A stretch of DNA of 64,000 nt. Source: Jacaranda mimosifolia. Taxonomy: Eukaryota > Streptophyta > Magnoliopsida > Lamiales > Bignoniaceae. The stretch covers positions 32,848,260-32,912,259 of the forward strand of contig CM032127.1 of the NCBI GenBank assembly GCA_018894105.1, written 5' to 3'. Shown here in pieces: positions 35,431-44,858 of the stretch (its first letter is position 1; the number at the start of each line of letters is the position of its first letter). The notes under the pieces were generated by a model. It did not search any database. It was not told the origin of the DNA and saw nothing but the letters and a program-made list of their open reading frames with translations. The position numbers and the translations under genes are program-made.

Positions 35431-37800
35431 TCAGCTCGATCCAGCACCCTCATCACCACCCGTTTGAGCACCTTCCTCAATGGCTTGCTCAAGTTCATCA
35501 CTCGAAGGAATGGCTATCGGCCTGGGCTCTAGCAGGGTAATGGCAACAGGCACAGGGGTCGTCATCGGCTGAGAGGGGCCAGCCGCATCGGTAAGGAATG
35601 TCTGTCTGGAGTAGGAAAGTATGCTGCTGTATCGATTGCCCCCTCCTTGACCTCGAACACGAAGTCGCTGGCGAACTCAAACTCCTGGGCAACCATGTTC
35701 AGCCTTTGCTCAATCTCAGCCCATCTCCTTTATTCATCTGTCGAAGAGGTCGACGGCAGTTCCTCCGCTACCCCCGCTGCTACAGTTGCTTCAGGCCCCA
35801 CCGTCAGCCCCACCGTCATCCTCGGGATACGATTGTAACTGTTCATCAAGCAGGTGGCTGAGGCGATGTCTATCTTTTGGTCAAAAACTGTAGCCCAGAA
35901 AGTGTAACTGCTTAAAGGCCTTGTCGAAGAAAGTGCGGGCATCGTCTAGAGCTCGCATCTTAGAACGTCGAGCTCAACATAATTTGCTGCATTGCCTCCC
36001 TACGCATCAGTGGTAGTATATGGTAGAACTTAGCCCAAGCCTCAGCTAGACCAGTATTTCGGCCCGCGGTCCGACTAGAATTGAAGATGACCTGCCCATC
36101 CAACCGCGTCTTCTTCAGCAACTCGTCCATCTTTGTGTTCTCCTGGACAGAAGCAACTAGCTGGTCATCCCCCAGTTGAAACTACTTCTTCAGCTCCTCG
36201 ACTTGCTTGGCGAGCTCATCGACCCTCATTTGCGAAGACTCTAGCTGAGCCTTTAGAGTCTCCATGTCCTCGGCAGCGTCCAGCTGTTCCCGATCAACCA
36301 GGGCCAGTTCTGACCTCCTATAGAAGTTATACCCCAGCTGACCGACCTAAGAGACAATGTTGGTAGATAATCGACCAGCATGCAGTAACATAATAGGCTC
36401 GAAGAAAACCTTACCATGTTGGCGTGATAAACCAACGCCCGCAGAGCAGTGTCTTGGCTCAACCCCATTAGTTTTTTCTGGTCGGCCAGGAATTTACCAG
36501 CCATAAGCACTTTGAGTGGAGCTGCCCCCGACCGCCCTGCCATCTCCATGGAGAGAGTGTTATGCACGATCATGCCCGGCTCAGCCCCAAACCTGGGCGA
36601 GGGAAATTTTGGCAGCTGGAATAGAATATCATCCCCGTGGTCACCAAACAGATCATCTTCCATTGGCGGGCTCGATCCCACAGCTTTTCCTTTCCCCTTC
36701 TTGACAGCAGCCCTCTTTGGAGCAGGTCCTGCATGCTCCACCGTTGCTCTCTTACTGCGACCCGCAGGATTGTTACCTATAGTTCCAACGGGTCAAGTTG
36801 GTGATGGTGTTGGTGAAGGTATTGGTGTCGCAGCCTCATGGCAAGGCACTTCGATCACAGCGGTCGCTTCATGAGCTGTAGTAGCCTGACAGCGCTGTCG
36901 GTTCTTCTCCGCTCTCGCTAAAGCCTAGGCCCTCAACCGATTCAAAACTTCCTCACGATTTGCCAAAATAGCAAAATAGCAAAGGTCAAAATCGACGACA
37001 AGGATGGAAAAATAATAAATTAAAAGAAGCACAGTCAACCTAATCGATCATCTACTGGAAAATTTATCGGAACTGGCGATAACCCAACTAATACCAAATT
37101 TCTCTCCTCGATAAACACCGAGGCCTCCATTTGGCCAAAATTCAACCAGGTCCTGATTGAAGGTGTTGGGCGAGGTTGGGGTAAGGTTACCTGGCATTTC
37201 GACATGCCCCATCCACCAGCCTCGAGGAATATTGAAACCCTCAGCGACCCGAACAAATAGATACCATTTTTTCCACTTTTGCCCATAAGAGAAAGCTGGG
37301 TTTAAGGAATTTATGATGCGGTTGAGCAGTTAAATAGTAAAAGCCCGACTCATTGGTGCTGCCTGACTCGTCGGTGCTACCCGACTTGTGGGACATCAGA
37401 AGATGAAAAAGGTTTGAAAAGTTGTCAAAGCTGGCAGGCTGGTCGAATAGGTGCATTAAGACAATGAAGCTATAGATGGTCCAGAAATAATTGGGAAGTA
37501 ATTGGGTTATACACACCTGCAGGCCTCTGAATAGGTCGACCATCTAAGCACTTAAAGGAAACCTAAGACCACATCTAAAGGTATCCTCGAAAGTAGTGAT
37601 ACAACCTATGGGAGGATGATGAATTCGACTAGAGGCCCTAGGGGTCAGTAATTCGTATTCAGCAGGAATATGGTATAAATGTCTAAGACGTGTTAAGTTG
37701 ATAGGGTTGATGGTTGACACAATCTCGTTATAATGATCAGAGGTGAATAGTTGACCCTTCGATGAAGGAACCTGACTGGGCCCCGCTTCATCCCTCTGCA
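35431..37800 (-). pseudogene. Antisense gene of Gypsy G1 (gypsy-type 'transposase' domain, coiled coil)
   Basis: A long coding region opposite to pol. From the right: EIVSTINPINLTRL, LYHIPAEYELLTP, GCITTFEDTFRCGLRFPLSA (about 37550-37740), then 37241-37543 (VDLFRGLQVCITQLLPNYFW, FYYLTAQP, FLLWAKVEKM). This pattern resembles the 'putative gypsy type transposon' domain (PF04195). Then a Pro/Ser and basic linker (KRAAVKKGKGKAV, 36253-36741), MIVHNTLSMEMAGRSG, and LRALVYHANM followed by GTAAGG. Splicing 36414-36347 (68 bases, ends in TTAG) joins to VGQLGYNFYRRSELALVDRE and a coiled coil (METLKAQLESSQMRVDELAK). The C-terminal part ends in an acidic tail, GAGSS and TGA at 35431-35433. A few stops and frame changes occur. 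Extra antisense genes at this place are known for Tat-type elements; their role is not established. Confidence 0.8.
36347..36414 (-). other. Apparent 68-base intron in the antisense gene
   Basis: Minus-strand boundaries are GTAAGG after the codon for the methionine of YHANM and TTAG before GTC GGT CAG. Removing it keeps the frame and links two well-conserved-looking segments. The intron runs opposite to the retrotransposon genome, so the sense genomic RNA would not splice it. Confidence 0.6.
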
Positions 37801-38309
37801 GTTGCCACTCGAGCTACTGGAGCTCAAGCTGCTAGAGCTGGAACTGTCACTCGAAGACTCATTTGACTCCCTCGATGAACCCCTACCCCAAGCCTATCAG
37901 ACTGGGTAGCCTCGCTATCTCCCCCTCGACTACTCTCCAAAGTAGATAAACCCAACATCATATCAATAAAGCTAAAGGGCATTGAAAAGAAAGAAATGAA
38001 GCACTTATTGAATCGAAGAACTAAAAGCAGAAAGTATTAGCAATGAATGTGGTTGACTAGGTGCTGGACTAGATGCTAAGGCAGTAAAACTAAAAATATT
38101 TATTTTAACAGCGGATATTTATAACCTTGAGTATCGTGGGAATCCCAGCGGTTGTAATAAAGTTGTAACTGCCACGCCGTACCACGCGCACCACAACGTA
38201 ACCGCTCATTAAATGCTCCAAACTCTGGTCAATTTTCAAAAACCCTAGTCGATTCCTGTAACTGTCCATCAAGCTACTTCCCAACACTTCTCGTCGACCC
38301 CTCATTCTG

Positions 38310-38331
38310 CCTTGGGAAGTGAGAGGACTCA
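38310..38331 (+). promoter_or_regulatory. Polypurine tract of Gypsy G1
   Basis: TTGGGAAGTGAGAGGACTCA immediately before the 3' LTR, purine-rich as needed for plus-strand priming, though interrupted by CTC near the end. Confidence 0.55.
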
Positions 38332-38932
38332 TGATATGGGATGGCCCTAGCAGCTCGGCCCAAAGATGCAGCGCTAGGCCCAGTCTTGCATCCGAGGCCC
38401 ATGGGCACGATCGACCCTAGTCGACCTCTGTGCTCGACTTGTGCTGCTAATCCACTCCCAAAGCACTGTCAGGTCGACCTTGGGATCGACCCGAGAGGTC
38501 GGAATAGTATGGTATCACCTCTGCCGCATTAAATGCACTGACAGGCTGCATGCCTCCACATTAATGGCACATGTCGCTCCATTACCACCTGACGCGATAG
38601 ACACTTCAACAGTGTACTATCCTACCCTAGAACCTGGAAAGACAGCTACCTGGAACAGCACAGTGAAGGGAGATGATGAATTGCCCCCATTCCAACCCTT
38701 AAAAGGTATGCTCTCATATATAGAAAAAGCCCTCACTCTGTCACTCTTATTATCTGGTCGACCCGTACTGACTTGAGCGTCGGAGTGCTTTAGCCGAGGG
38801 CTTCTCGGCTAGCCTGACCTTTGCTAAGTGATTGCAGGACTCAACCCATTCACAACTAAAAGTTGACCATACAGGTCGAACCTCACCCTAAATTCCCTTC
38901 GATTCATCTTTCAACTGATTGAACCTTCATCA
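38332..38932 (+). repeat. 3' LTR of Gypsy G1 (TATA segment deleted)
   Basis: 601 bases, TG...CA. Compared with the 5' LTR it lacks the 80 bases that correspond to 28605-28684, including the TATA box; AATTG joins directly to CCCCCATTCC. Since both LTRs are copied from one template at insertion, the loss happened afterwards. Confidence 0.92.
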
Positions 38933-39618
38933 GTAATATTGGATGATAGTTTCAGCACTGTGGTAACAGTTTTGAAGTGGGGCAAGCGTATGTACAACAA
39001 CATTCAAAAGTTCATCTAGTTTCAACTCACAATTAATGTTGTGGCCTTAGCAATCAATTTCATTGCTGCATTAATTATCTTCTAGTGATATACCATTGAC
39101 AGCCATCCAGCTTCTCTTGGTGAACCTCATAATAGATACACTAGGAGCCTTACCCTTGGCAAATGAACAGCCTACTGATGGTCTCTTCACCAAAAAACCT
39201 ATTGGTAAAACTGAATCTCTCATAAGCAATATCATGTGGAGAAATCTCATCTTCCAGTCCTTATATCGAGTAATTATTTTGTTGGTCTTGCAATTTACAG
39301 AAAAAATTATCTTTCATGTGAACAAGAAAGTAAAGGACACAATTATTTTCAATACTTTTGTCCAATGTCAAGTTTTCAATGTGTTTAATTCCAAGCAACT
39401 AGAAAAGAATAACACATTCAAGGGCATAATGAAGAACATGTTGTTTCTTGGGATTGTAGGAGTGATAGTAGCGTTTCAAGTTATAATAATGGAATTCTTG
39501 AAGAGGTTTGCTAACACTGAAAGGCTAAACTTAAGGTAGTGGGTTGCAGGCATTGGTGTAGCTGCATTGTCGTGGCCAATTGGATGGCCTGTCAAGTCCA
39601 TTCCAACTCGCAAATAGC
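38933..39618 (+). pseudogene. Ca2+-ATPase pseudogene, C-terminal part (ACA12/13-like)
   Basis: Continues the P2B Ca2+-ATPase after the Gypsy insertion: LDDSFSTVVTVLKWGKRMYN, NIQKFI, then TAG (39017-39019) where FIQFQL is usual. Then INVVALAINFIAALI, and a one-base frameshift near 39083 (the SGDIP segment). The open stretch 39096-39539 follows (VNLIIDTLGALPLANEQPTD, MWRNLIFQSLYR, KDTIIFNTFVQCQVFNVFN, EFLKRFANTERLNL). A TAG at 39537 precedes WVAGIGVAALSWPIGWPVKS, ending near 39618. These are the last transmembrane helices (about M5-M10) of a calcium pump that, intact, would export Ca2+ across the plasma membrane or endomembranes. No intron is visible, as in the intronless ACA12/13 type. GTAAT at 38933-38937 is the right target duplication. 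Confidence 0.9.
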
Positions 39619-40538
39619 TTTCATTATATAGGTAGATCTGCTTTGGAGCTACCATATAGTGATTGGCAAATATTAGAAATCGCTTTTAGCAGGTAAAAAT
39701 TTGACTTTTGCTCTTTTAGCTTGCTCAAATTGGTGTAGAATATAGTGTTACAAAAAATTTGGATGTTACTAGTTCAAATGTTATTTGCTTTTCTTTACTT
39801 AGTTTTAATATCATGCTTCATGACAATTATTGGAATATAAACTATGTCATCGAGCACATCTTTCACTCACTTTTTGTATTATACCTTAGATAATAAAGGC
39901 CCACAATGATGATTTGAGAATTCACAATAAACAAGTATTATAAGTTACAGCTCTAACTTTTGAAGTTCATTAAAATATGCTCAAATGTCATTTACAAGTT
40001 ACTTGAATCGTTCCAAAGAATAGCAACATATTTCTATAATTTATTCTTTAATATACTGTATCTTCATACATTTATTCTTCAATATAATATTGAGTAATCA
40101 GCACAACCACTAGGAATAGGATGTTTCAGCACAACATTCAAGCTGAAGTGTATATATAGACACACACACACACACACACAAAGAGAATGAGGAACAAACA
40201 CATATGATCTGAAGTTTACAAAAAGTAAAAAACAATAAAGAAGCAAAGAAATTGTTGAAGTGCTCAATTTTAGACTTGTTTACAACGCTAATATAAGTAC
40301 TTCATTAACAAGTGTCTATACATACCTTCTATCAAACATAACATGTCTCCGTGGAGTAAAGCCAAGATATACCAGAACATCCTTCTTATATATATAGTTA
40401 GAATTCCCTAACACAAAATCCATATGAAAACAGGAAAATTTGTCCTAAATTCATTTTCATTCTAATATCAATGAGTTTTAGGAGGAAATTCCAACACGTC
40501 TGTCTAATTGTCTAGAAGTTATTCTGAAATTATACATT
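39619..40538. other. Gene-less stretch with a CA microsatellite
   Basis: No coding sequence recognised. It may begin with the former 3' untranslated region of the ATPase. A (CA)10 run lies at 40161-40180. Confidence 0.5.
40161..40181. repeat. (CA)10 microsatellite
   Basis: Perfect CA dinucleotide run preceded by TATATATAGA. Confidence 0.95.
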
Positions 40539-42058
40539 TTTTTAAGCCGCATGTTTCATGACGGGGTGTTAGGCTTTGACCTCTACCTGTATATTACCAA
40601 AAGAAAAACTTGATTACAAAGATGATTACAATTCACAATGAAAGCCAAAAACAAAAGATGAGACAAAAACCTCCTTAATAACCAAGCTATACAAAGGAAT
40701 CAATAGCAATTAAAATACAACCAAAGACAAAATATTAACCAAAACAACTACTGTACACCCGTGTCATTTGGCCCGAATGTAGGGGGTCTCCAATTCTTCT
40801 GACCGAATGAGTTGCTTGAGTTTCAAATGTAAGTGTTCCCGCTCCAAAACGGTACCCCTATCCACCGTTGTAGCATGGCAAGACCATCCGCTACTTGATT
40901 TCCCTCCCTAAAGGTATGCTTAAATGTGAAAGAAAGGTTCCTAGCATAAATCCAAATGCAAGAGATCAGATTTAGAAGGGACCAGTGGTGATGCTTAGCC
41001 TCAAGAATTAAGTGGATAACAATTTTAGCATCAAGCTCCACTAGGATATTTGAGAAACCCTTCTCCACACAAAGGTCATGGCCTAGTTCAACGGCATAGA
41101 GCTCCGCATAGATGTCAGTAGCATTACCCACCAGTTGATAAAAAGCCAAAATAACACTACCCTTATTATCCCTAAGAGCGTCTCCCACACCTACCACTCA
41201 GCAAGAGCTTCTCGGTGAAGGATCAAAGGAGTTCCCAAAGTGAGATGCAACCAACCTATCCCCTTTCCACGAGTCATCATTAAGGATCTCAGCTTTAACC
41301 ACCACGATAATATAGTGATTAATCCTCCAAATAATTCTGTTAGTCGAGACCGAGAAGTTTTTATGCCTTTAGTCATTTTGCCCACACCAAGTAAACCAAC
41401 AAATCAAGGAGGGAATGATGAACCTTATATAGGTGGCACTGGATGGAAGAGCACTATTCTGCGACGCTAGGATGAGCGAGCACACATCGTTTGGTATCGA
41501 GTGTGAAAGTTAAATAGATGGCCAAAATGACTCTAGATCTCCGAGACAAAAGGCAAGCAATGAATAAATATTAGGCGCTTTCCGAAGATGGGCAAAAAGT
41601 GCATTTGGATGCAAGAATAATCCCCTTCCTTTGCAATCTCTCCTCCACCGGGTAAAGGTTATATATTAGATGCCAGAGAAAAATAGAGATTGTCGGTGTT
41701 AAAATCAGATTCCAGCAATAACAGCTCAGATCCTGTTCAGCTTTATGGGTTCTCATAAGATTCCAAGTCAGTTTAGAGTTGAATAAACCATTCTGGGATA
41801 GCTTCTAATATAGCTTATCACAGTCCCCTTGTAGAATGGGAATACAACAAATTCGGTCAACGGTGTCTGCTGCAATCACATTCTCCAATTTATTCCTATC
41901 CCAGCCACAGTCAACCCAAAATTCATTCACCGGAGGATTATCCTTAATTTCCAGCTGAAATTTCGAGTTAAGGGCAGAGTCCTCAAACCAAAGGTCATGC
42001 CAACAAGAAATCTTACCGTCTCCTAAGTTCTAAAAAATATTCTGCTCGGCCATGTCTT
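40539..42058 (-). pseudogene. LINE (non-LTR retrotransposon) 3' half, 5'-truncated
   Basis: Read right to left: LGDGKISCWHDLWFEDSALN near 42020, then SKFQLEIKDNPPVNEFW and WKLSQNG-like sequence with a stop. A zinc-binding reverse-transcriptase domain (zf-RVT) at 41571-41756 includes FLWHLIYNLYPVEERL and ASKCTFCPSSESA. After a linker, an RNase H domain (RVT_3 type) at 40823-41197 includes VILAFYQLVGNATDIYAELY, FSNILVELDAKIVIHLI and HTFREGNQVADGLA. That order is the C-terminal end of plant L1-type ORF2. The 3' untranslated end reads toward a short T7 run near 40539-40545 (poly(A) on the minus strand). It starts mid-protein at 42058, as expected for 5' truncation. Several stops. Confidence 0.85.
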
Positions 42059-42750
42059 TAATCTGTACATACAAACACATACAACACATATACAAGAGGT
42101 ATTACAAGCAACGGATGGATACATAACAAATAAAGTGATGGAGGAATCTCCATGTTATACAATAGGAATTTTTTTATTTTAAGCATCAAGAGAACAAAGA
42201 AGACAAATAATTCCCTTTTTTCTTTGAAAAAGAAGATATAATAGACTTGTTTATTAATTTGAGGTATATTTATGTGATACACTTGTTTATTCATTTGAGG
42301 CATAATTCCATAACTTTGTTGTTACCACTTACACAACATGTTTAAGAGTAAGCAAGAAGCCTGCAGAAGTATTCAACAATATTAATCATTAATGCATCAC
42401 CACCACCATAGTTGTAATATGACATTAAGACCAAATAAAGAAAAAAAAAGAAAAAAAAAGGAAAAAAAGGGGAAAGAAAACTTAATATGTATACAGATGA
42501 TGTAGGTCATTCAATCTGACACTAAAGTAGCAGTGCAGCACAAGATCCTAGGATTGAGTTAAGCTGCACCTGTTATAAAATATTCCATGCAATTGGACTT
42601 AGAAGAAGAACCAAGCCCACACACATCAAAGCATGTTGAAGGGATTATACTAACAAGTTTTCCCTCTTTTACAACATACAATTTTAGATGATTTGGTTAT
42701 TTAATATATAGAATGGTCACATTCATTAAATTTGGTATTTCAATGTAGCA
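42059..42750. other. Gene-less stretch
   Basis: AT-rich, with a low-complexity A/G run at about 42437-42480. A direct duplication of a segment like CTTGTTTATTAATTTGAGG occurs at about 42246-42302. No element recognised. Confidence 0.5.
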
Positions 42751-43006
42751 AAGCACTAAAACAAACTTTCTAGTCACCAATTCAATTTTCTTGACAATTC
42801 TAGCTTTTTGGATTGGTTACCAATAAACACTAAAAAAATGATACTAGTCAAAAAATGTTGAGTGGCAATGCAAAGTTGTCATTAATTAAAAATGTTAAGT
42901 GATGAGAACTTTTGTTTTGCTATAGTAATAACTTTTACAAACTTAACAATGACAAGAATTACAATTAGTGACGCATGAAATAACAATACAAATATTATCA
43001 AAATGC

Positions 43007-43039
43007 AAATATTGTCACAGAGTCACTGTGACAATATTT
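43007..43039. repeat. 14-bp perfect palindrome in CACTA subterminal region
   Basis: AAATATTGTCACAG (43007-43020), a 5-base spacer AGTCA, and its exact reverse complement CTGTGACAATATTT (43026-43039). Confidence 0.92.
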
Positions 43040-43211
43040 GTAGTCATTTGAATTGTCGCTATGCATGTAACAATAATTATGAACAATAATGTAACTACAG
43101 TTCTTATGTCACTCATTTTTGACAGTGACAATTCAAACATAATTTTCTTAATTATTAAACTTGTAAAGATCATTATTTTGGTATAAATTAGAGTTCTAGT
43201 TACTAAATATA

Positions 43212-43431
43212 CTCCCTTTGTCCCAAATTTAATGCAAACATTTCCTTTTTGCAATGTCCCAAAAGAAGACTCCATTTCCTATAATAGAATTCTTTTTCAA
43301 ATATATTCTCTCAATTAAAATAATTATGAGATACCCCTACCTTACAATAAGGTAAAGTTACATGGAAGTTAACATTTTTAAACTCTCATCTAAAAATCCA
43401 AAGTAGGTCTTGGATTTTAGGATGAAAAGAG
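43212..43431. mobile_element. Stowaway-like MITE
   Basis: Starts CTCCCTTTGTCCCAAAT and ends TTAGGATGAAAAGAG, imperfect inverted ends of the CTCCCTCCGTCCC type known from Stowaway/Tc1-mariner MITEs. It is 220 bases and flanked by TA on both sides (43210-43211 and 43432-43433). It sits inside the CACTA subterminal region, so it inserted later. Confidence 0.75.
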
Positions 43432-43501
43432 TAAATAATTAGTGGCAACTTTAATAATGCTACTTGACATTTTGACAATAAGGATCTATTTTCATGTAGT
43501 G

Positions 43502-43789
43502 AATAAATAAGGCAAGATTGGTATGAGATTTTCCACCCCAATATAACATGAGTTTGATCCTACAATCACCTAAATTTGACACCATTCCTCTTATATATAT
43601 ATATATGTTTTTTTTAAAATCTAATCACAATAATGTTATAATCATTAAAGGGTAGTCCTTAATCCTTATTGTCCTTATAATATCAAAAGGTATTAAGAAT
43701 GTTTAGGATGACACATGTTGAGCATATGAGAGTGACTAATAGGTGATAAAAGACCTTAACCATAGAAATAACTAAAATTATTCTTGATT
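43502..43789. other. Gene-less stretch
   Basis: AT-rich with a (TA) run near 43593-43608. Nothing recognised. Confidence 0.5.
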
Positions 43790-44475
43790 CCATAGTTATC
43801 AAAGGCAATCATCTCAGTTTCCTGAGGCGAGAGACAATGGGAGGCGACATCTTTCTCCGTAGGCCAGGCGAACACCATAGGGTGAGATAAGGAGACTGTC
43901 TTCATTGTTTTGGTCGCCTTTGTTGCCTTAGATGCCTCAGTCACCTTTGGTTCAATTTAAAAAAATTATAATACATAAGCCTCCTATAAAAAGACGTTAG
44001 CTTTTTGTAATAAGTAATCCAAAATTAAGAAGCATCTAAATCTTTTCCTACAACCAAGGCATTCCCTCTAACACCTTGATTCCAACAACCTTGACTCCAA
44101 GTTATCTTCTCTCTTCCATTTGTTCTTTGTTCCTTTTTTTCTCTATTCTCTTTTTGCTTCTTATTTTGTTTTTTTCTTAATGTTCTTTTCTCATATAGAC
44201 AACACTTTTGATTTTTTTTAATCTTTCATTTCCAAATTGTTTAATATGTTAATGTGCTAATCTATTAATACTTAACATATTGAACTTAATTTAATTTGTC
44301 GTATTATATATATATATATTAACCTTTTTTTTCTTAATTGTCACCTCATTCACCTTTTGATCACCCATCCTTCACCTCGTCTCTCGCCTTAAAAGAGTAC
44401 CTTTCGCTTGCCTCTCGCCTCACACCTTTAATAATAGGTGCCCAAAGTCGCCAAGTTGGCATTGCTTCAGAAACT
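43790..44475. mobile_element. Inverted-repeat element rich in GGCGAGG/CCTCGCC
   Basis: The left arm (about 43795-43945) has GAGGCGAGAGAC, GGAGGCGACAT and GGCGAACACC. The right arm (about 44340-44470) has the inverse theme CACCTCGTCTCTCGCCTT and GCCTCTCGCCTCACACC. The middle, about 400 bases, is AT-rich and non-coding. Such GGCGCC/GCCTCGCC-ended elements are common non-autonomous DNA transposons in plants; whether this is hAT- or Mutator-derived cannot be told by eye. Exact ends and target duplication are not resolved. Confidence 0.5.
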
Positions 44476-44702
44476 CACCAGATGTAAAACATGGAAATAA
44501 AGCCGTGACTTAACTATTGAGTTCTAGTACATGTAAAATACAATATCAAGCTAATTGCTAGTCTTATGAAGCACGACTTAAGGAGCTCAATAAATAAAAC
44601 TTAAATATATAGTACTGGGGCAAAAAAAGGCTAGATAATAAACAAATGCAAAAATTTAAAAAGATGATATCCTAGGCTGTCTGAAAAAGACATATAACTT
44701 AC

Positions 44703-44840
44703 ATCAAAAGTCACTCTGCACTCATGTTCTGATAGTCTTCTTTTTTTGGCCTTGATCTACTTCATAGTTTTTGGCCCTCTGGCTAAGCTCTCTAAGGAAT
44801 ATTACTTGTCCCAGAGCAATTAATTCTTCAAATGTTTTTG
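44703..44840 (-). other. Orphan exon-like segment
   Basis: On the minus strand an open segment between a possible acceptor (AG at 44842-44841) and a good donor (GTAAGT, 44702-44697). It encodes KTFEELIALGQVIFLRELSQ, then RAKNYEVDQGQK, and after a one-base shift RRLSEHECRVTFDV up to the donor. It looks like a plant gene exon, but I do not recognise the protein. The flanking 44476-44702 is non-coding. The Copia element begins immediately to the right and may have removed the rest. Confidence 0.4.
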
Positions 44841-44858
44841 CTTAGCCCAATGTTTTTG

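Larger units (their letters stand above)
28238..38932 (+). mobile_element. Tat-like Ty3/Gypsy retrotransposon, nearly complete (element G1)
   Basis: A 10,695-base element with two LTRs (28238-28933 and 38332-38932), both beginning TGATATGGGATGG and ending CCTTCATCA. It is flanked by perfect 5-base duplications GTAAT (28233-28237 and 38933-38937). Inside are a primer-binding site, gag, protease, reverse transcriptase, two RNase H domains and integrase on the plus strand, then tandem repeats and an antisense gene, then a purine tract. Dual RNase H, a gene after integrase and the YVDDM box fit the Tat/Ogre/Retand group (inference from motifs). Stops in all frames make it non-autonomous now. Confidence 0.93.
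42751..43501. mobile_element. CACTA transposon end (second family)
   Basis: The right end, read on the minus strand, is CACTACATGAAAATAGATCC (43482-43501). Inward lie recurring GTGACAAT / ATTGTCAC and AGTGGCAA / TTGCCACT motifs in both orientations, the usual subterminal pattern. The terminus differs from those at 18747 and 21700, so this is a different family. The left boundary is not clear and no matching left terminus was found. Confidence 0.6.

Noticed and set aside
36449..36874. Plus-strand open frame of 141 codons
   Set aside because: It is the complement of the antisense gene, whose minus-strand reading has the domain, splice and coiled-coil features. The plus frame is GC-driven and featureless.
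40079..40267. Minus-strand frame with a run of Cys-Val residues
   Set aside because: The CVCVCV stretch is the CA microsatellite translated; not a gene.
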